From NCBI RefSeq assembly GCF_910596095.1, contig NC_056550.1, positions 16,896,501 to 16,960,500 of the forward strand: a DNA stretch of 64,000 bases, written 5' to 3'. The notes under the pieces are model-generated. The model saw nothing but the letters and a program-made list of their open reading frames with translations, was not told the DNA's origin and made no database searches. Origin of the DNA: Thunnus maccoyii. Its lineage: Eukaryota; Chordata; Actinopteri; Scombriformes; Scombridae. Positions 59,845 to 64,000 of this stretch are shown in pieces (positions within the stretch are counted from its first letter, which is position 1; every line of letters starts with the position of its first letter). The position numbers and the translations under genes were made by a program.

Positions 59845-61269
59845 ATGAACATTAGGATGAAGGGGGTTCTGGTCCTTTTCTGCATGATCTCGACATGCAG
59901 AGCTCAGAAATGGAAACAGGAAACCTCACCTTGGGACCCTAAAGGTCAGGGACGATGTGCCGTCATGCTTGGTTTTCCACAATCTGTAAATGATTATCAT
60001 AAATGTTACATTTTGAAAGCAATTGAATCCAGGATCCTTCACCTTTCAGGTCATGACTAAATAAATTTCCGTGTCTAGTAGAACCCACCGATGCCAAGAC
60101 GTGCTCAAACCTTACACAGGTACTGGACAACTGGAAATTTGCCATTCTAACCCAAGTGAAAGACCTGCTGATCAATGACCACTCCTCTGTCCTTCCTGAG
60201 TACAGCAGGTGAGTCACACTGGCTTCTGATCTGACTGTAACTGTGCTGTAGTGATGATAGTACAGACAAACACACTAAAACAAGAAGAAAAAAACAAATG
60301 TTGAGTAAGAGAGAGGTTTAATGTGCAAGAATAACAGAATAACAGTGACGTCAATGAACAATTTATTATTCCTCACAGTCATGTGAACTTAGTAGCTAAC
60401 TCTTTGCTCTTTGCATAACCACAGACCTATCACAGCCAGTATAACGATCCACATTTGCTCTGGTCAACACAAAGCCAACTCTGCTTTGTAATGACCTCAC
60501 TTTGGAGACAGTGCCAACAGAAAACGGGAAATGTTGCAGCCTTGTGTTCTGGTGTTTCTGGCAGACATTGCTTCAAGTTGCTGATCCTTGATTAGGCCCA
60601 TGATACCAACAACAGATAACATGTGTAGAAGTGTGTTTAATATGGACACTCTCCAGTAATAGAGTGAATAGCATCCTCAGTTCTTGCTTAAATTTGGGCC
60701 AAAAAACAACTATTTTTATACTTCTTTTTGGGGACTTCCATTCTTTATGCCTGTTATCCTGATGTTTCCTGCAGATGATGGGACTGTTTCTGCTTAACTG
60801 CATGTCATGACTTTGTTCATGTTGCCAATTGACTTGATTCTTCTCTTGGTAATTGTTTGCCCATAAACAATGCTGCTATTTCATGTGGGCTTGTGGAACA
60901 TTGCAGTGCCAAAGTTATGTGACAAGCCATTCGAATGTTGAAACCATTTATTCATTTGTACTTTCCCAAATATCTCTGCGTTTATCCAGGATCCAGCCTC
61001 TGTCAGATGCTCTGGGAGACCTCTACAAGCAATTTAACACACTCAAAGATGAGCTCGGGGCGCTCACCGCAAAGCTTGACAGAGTGGAGGCTTTTGTGGA
61101 TGACCTCAAGGATGGTAGATCCAGGCTGCCTCAGCGACCCATACAAAGGATTCACCCCAATGTTGGTCTGAGGTCTCCAATGCGAGCACAGATGAGGGTT
61201 CCTGACAGGAGGATTATTACAAAGCCAACACCAATCAGAGTGAGAAGGAGAGGACAACAGAGACCTTAG
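59845..61269 (+). CDS. Unrecognised secreted coiled-coil protein, 169 residues
   Basis: I do not recognise this gene. Three coding exons (59845-59944, 60079-60208, 60990-61269) join in phase to give 169 residues, preceded by a TATA box and a probable non-coding exon. Residues 1-20 (ending STCRA) form a signal peptide with the core GVLVLFCMI. The mature protein has a single cysteine (Cys42) followed by an N-glycosylation site NLT (44-46). Residues 81-116 place L, L, L, F, L, L, L, L, V, V, L at exact 4-3 spacing, five continuous heptads of coiled coil. The tail (119-169) is strongly basic with many Arg and Pro. This suggests a secreted oligomer, perhaps disulfide-linked, that binds acidic partners such as matrix glycans; that is inference. 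The first donor (AAAG|GTCAGG) is weak. ATTAAA at 61713 may end the transcript. Confidence 0.78.
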
Positions 61270-63165
61270 ACCTGTTGCCTTTATGGCTTTTGTCTAGTAT
61301 CAGTGCTGATGTATTGCTGTGAACAAGAGTTGATATGTTTATATATTTTCAGAAGAAGATGAGTGAGAAGATGAGAAGAGTTTTATTATTTTATTGATGA
61401 GTGTGATGTGAGAAAGGGTCACATAAATAAGGCTGCATGGCGTAGACACGATGATAGACCTCTATATTATTACCAGTAAATTTCCCTTTCTGTACAAAGT
61501 CACTTTGAACCACAAGGTGGCAGCATTTATCAATTTATCAACTGTCATCCTGCCGCTCTATACAGTATAATAGCAATAGCTGGACTTAATGTTACATAAT
61601 GGCTGAAAATGTTGTCTAATGCAGTACATAGATACTTTTTTCACATTGATTAACATTGTATGGCATTTGTTTGTATTGCTTGATATATTTGGACTATGTT
61701 ACCTAATTCATTATTAAAAACAGACTCATATTAATCAACTGGTACTTTGTAAATGGACTGCACTAATACAACACTTTTCAACCTCAGAAGTACAAAATGC
61801 TTTACAATGTTCCCCTCATTCACACACTCACACACTAGTGGTGGTGCTAGACAACACATCAGGAGCAATTTGGTAAGTTTAGTGTCTCGCTCAAAGACAC
61901 TTTAACATGTAGACAGAAGGAGCCAGAGATTGAACCTCCAACGCTGTGCCACATCTGCCACCAGTACCGATGGAATACAACAGCATGGATGACATACAAA
62001 AGTTTTCAAACAGACTTTTTAATTTATTTTATATTCTTTTCAAATTGGTTTACAAAAGTATATTAAGCAAAAATATTTGCTTAATCATTTTTCCTGTCTG
62101 TCAGCACAAGCAAGATTGAAGCAAATCCTGTTTCTGACATCTTGATGGGTTTTGGAGAGCATAAACAGTGTGAATCTTGTCCTTGTTCCAACATAAAGAA
62201 ATAAATAAGCAGTTTTTGATGTTCAGTAACAACACTGCACAAAGTTTATTTGATTCCGGACAGCTGCAAAATTCACTCAGTATAATGAACATGAAAAGCT
62301 AATGAGAGGTAACTAACCATCATGATGGTTTGATAAAATGAAAGATGTTTTACCCTGGAGATTAAAAATAAAGTAACAAAGTAACAAATGCTTGACAATA
62401 AAACTGCAGCTTGTCTTATGCAGATCATGATATTCTTACATTGAACCATGAAACTTTTTGCCTACTCTGACAATAATGGAGCAAAACTGAATTACCTAAT
62501 TAATATTTTTTTATCTGGTATACACATAAAATGAGTAACAACTGAAACTGAGTTTTCATCCTTGATCAGTGAAGCATCACCTCTCTCCTCCTCCCTCTCT
62601 TTCTTCCCAGGATGCACCTACAGGTCTCCTCTCCTTATTTATAGCTCCATGTAAATGAAGAGGTCAAGTGTCAGCTCTCTGAATTAAAATCATTCAGACA
62701 CTTTACCTTTTAGTCTGTCAATTATGTGCATGTGTGCTGAACCAGAGCTTGCATCCTGCAATAAATGTCTCCTGTTGACTTATTAGAAACTTGTAAGTTA
62801 CAAGATGGTGATTTTTTATAAAACTCTAATTACAATAAGCAAAATGTTTCAAAGTTCTAAATCTTTCATGCATGATGATCCATTACTATTTGCAGGGTTT
62901 TTCTCACATCATGACATTATTGTATTTTATAAATAAAAGTTTACTTGAGAAGTTTACTTGACTACATTGACAATAGTGAATAATGACATTTCCCTCCACA
63001 GATGAAAAGAGACAAACAAATATCAAAAATTGTGCAGATTGAACCAAAGCTCCTCCTCCTGTCAGTTACTCTCAGTTTCAGTGTCGTATTAAACTGCTTC
63101 TCCAGCACCCCCTCTCCTCCATCCTCCAGACCCTCTAATCTGTCAGCAGTAAGCTCACTTTCAAC
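61270..63165. other. Stretch between the secreted gene and the V cluster
   Basis: The first 450 bases are probably 3' UTR. The rest holds one interspersed repeat and no exon. A near-octamer (CTATTTGCAG, about 62,886) lies 280 bases before the first V leader, farther than usual for an immunoglobulin V promoter, so I do not call it. Confidence 0.5.
61756..61960. repeat. Interspersed fish repeat copy
   Basis: The order 'TACAACACTTTTCAACCTCA', 'CAAAATGCTTTACAATG', 'TTCACACACTCACACACTAG', 'CATCAGGAGCAATTTGG', 'AGTGTCTCGCTCAAAGACAC' and 'GAGATTGAACCTCCAAC' is that of a dispersed repeat very common in fish. It is probably the inverse relative of the fragment at 17,645. The class is unresolved. Confidence 0.7.
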
Positions 63166-63602
63166 ATGCTGGGGACCCTCTGCACTCTCATCACTGCTCT
63201 AACATGTAAGGAAGCTGACTTACTGCAGCTTTGACCTCATGTTGGATTCATCAGTCTGTGTGCTTCTCTTGACTCCATGTGGTGTGACGGTGGTGACACA
63301 GAAGCCTCCTGTTGTGACGGTGAGGAAAGGAGAGACAGTCACCATGGACTGTAACCTGGGAACTGTTACTGATGAATCAGCTCGCTGGTATAAACAGATA
63401 CCAGGAGGAGTTCCTCAGTATGTGCTGAAGTTCCATCATGACTTTAGCTCGGTATATCATGGCTCTGGTTTCTCTTCTCCCAAATTCACATCTAATCATC
63501 AGTCAATGACAGATTATCGACTGATCATCAACGGTGTTAAAGGGGGAGACTCAGCAGTCTATTACTGTGAAACATGGGACAACTCTGCTGAGGAAAAAGT
63601 AT
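63166..63602 (+). CDS. Immunoglobulin light-chain V segment
   Basis: The leader exon 63166-63205 (MLGTLCTLITALT) ends at a GTAAGG donor. The V exon then runs to 63602 and reads VVTQKPPVVTVRKGETVTMDC (first Cys), WYKQIPGGVPQ (core Trp), FSSPKFTSNHQ, and GDSAVYYCETWD (second Cys and CDR3 start), all hallmarks of a variable domain. A recombination signal follows immediately, so this is a germline V segment for a B-cell receptor light chain, not a conventional V-C gene. The splice acceptor is uncertain: the best AG (ending 63250) would add nine residues (FCVLLLTPC) before GVTVVTQ. The exact isotype (kappa, lambda or sigma type) is not fixed by sequence alone. Confidence 0.88.
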
Positions 63603-63630
63603 CACAGTGATTTACACTGTGACAAAAACC
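63603..63630 (+). promoter_or_regulatory. Recombination signal sequence with 12-bp spacer
   Basis: A consensus heptamer CACAGTG (63603-63609), a 12-base spacer and the nonamer ACAAAAACC (63622-63630) follow directly on the V coding end. The heptamer is perfect and the nonamer differs from ACAAAAACC consensus forms in none of the core A positions. It should be a RAG1/RAG2 target that pairs with a 23-bp-spacer J segment. Confidence 0.93.
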
Positions 63631-63710
63631 TCCTAACTAAATACTGCTTTTTGAGTCTCTTACAGATGTTATCTGATAGTAAAGACATAAAATACTATGT
63701 ATAACAACGG

Positions 63711-63987
63711 AAAGAAGAGATAGTCTCCATGGACTGTAATCTGGGAACTGTTACTAACAGTGGTGTTCACTGGTATAAACAGATTCCAGGAGGAGTTCCT
63801 CAGTTTGTATTGTATTTTATTCACACTGCAAGCTCTCCAACATATGGCTCTGGTTTCTCTTCTCCCAAATTCACATCTAATCACCAGTCAACATCAGATT
63901 ATCGACTGATCATCAACAATGTGGAGGAGGGAGACTCAGCAGTCTATTACTGTGAAACATGGGACGAATCTGTGAATGAGAAGGCAT
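63711..63987 (+). pseudogene. 5'-truncated immunoglobulin light-chain V segment
   Basis: From KEEIVSMDC onward this matches the preceding V segment through WYKQIPGGVPQ, GSGFSSPKFTSNHQS and GDSAVYYCETWD, without a stop. The leader exon and the first part of framework 1 are absent: similarity starts only 80 bases after the previous nonamer, and the frame upstream has a stop (TAA at 63702-63704). A heptamer-like CACAATG follows at 63988-63994 and the rest of the signal is cut by the window end. Lacking a leader, it cannot make a secreted chain by itself, but could serve as a gene-conversion or recombination substrate. It could also be a remnant of an unequal crossover between V segments. Confidence 0.8.
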
Positions 63988-64000
63988 CACAATGATTTAC

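Noticed and set aside
62880-62895. Near-octamer (CTATTTGCAG) as a V promoter element
   Set aside because: It misses one octamer base and is about 280 bases from the leader, farther than usual. Not called as a feature.
63002-63202. Plus-strand frame leading into the first V leader
   Set aside because: It is 5' flank in a different frame from the MLGTLCTL leader. Its Ser/Pro content comes from C/T-rich promoter-proximal DNA.

Overview
This is a gene-sparse, intron-rich vertebrate window that reads as a ray-finned (teleost, perch-like) fish. The reasons are short spliced genes with teleost-type proteins, long CA/GT microsatellites, and interspersed repeat families typical of spiny-rayed fish: Tc1-like copies, hAT-type MITEs with 8-bp target duplications, and LINE 3' tails ending in CTGATT repeats. 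No prokaryotic features are present.

Layout. Bases 1 to about 17,100 hold no gene I can support, only microsatellites and repeat copies. 17,150-27,410 (minus) is a complete 12-exon map2k6, the p38-activating kinase. 28,835-32,114 (minus) is btbd17, a secreted BTB/BACK protein with a TATA promoter. 37,407-40,362 (plus) is gprc5c, an orphan class C-type 7TM receptor, with a likely upstream non-coding exon. 44,053-47,714 (minus) is ccdc137. 51,854-52,334 (plus) is pde6g, the inhibitory subunit of photoreceptor phosphodiesterase. 53,517-54,766 (minus) is tspan10 (oculospanin). 59,845-61,269 (plus) is a four-exon gene for a 169-residue secreted coiled-coil protein that I do not recognise. 63,166 to the window end (plus) is the edge of an immunoglobulin light-chain V cluster: one V segment with a 12-bp-spacer recombination signal and one 5'-truncated V segment.

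Gene order. All six recognised genes have human orthologs on chromosome 17q24-q25, but there they lie in three separate places (MAP2K6; BTBD17-GPRC5C; CCDC137-PDE6G-TSPAN10). Here they lie within about 38 kb, so the synteny is kept but compressed. Human neighbours OXLD1, GPR142 and KIF19 were not found in the gaps. The genes do not form one pathway. pde6g and tspan10 are both eye-associated and convergent; ccdc137 and pde6g are divergent.

The points most worth following are the unrecognised secreted gene with an unbroken run of heptads, the light-chain V cluster, a hAT-type MITE interrupted by another insertion but still flanked by a perfect 8-bp duplication, and a Tc1-like transposase fragment with 36 residues between its last two acidic catalytic positions. 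Exon limits were worked out by hand from splice consensus and reading-frame continuity. Repeat family assignments rest on memory of fish repeats and were not searched.
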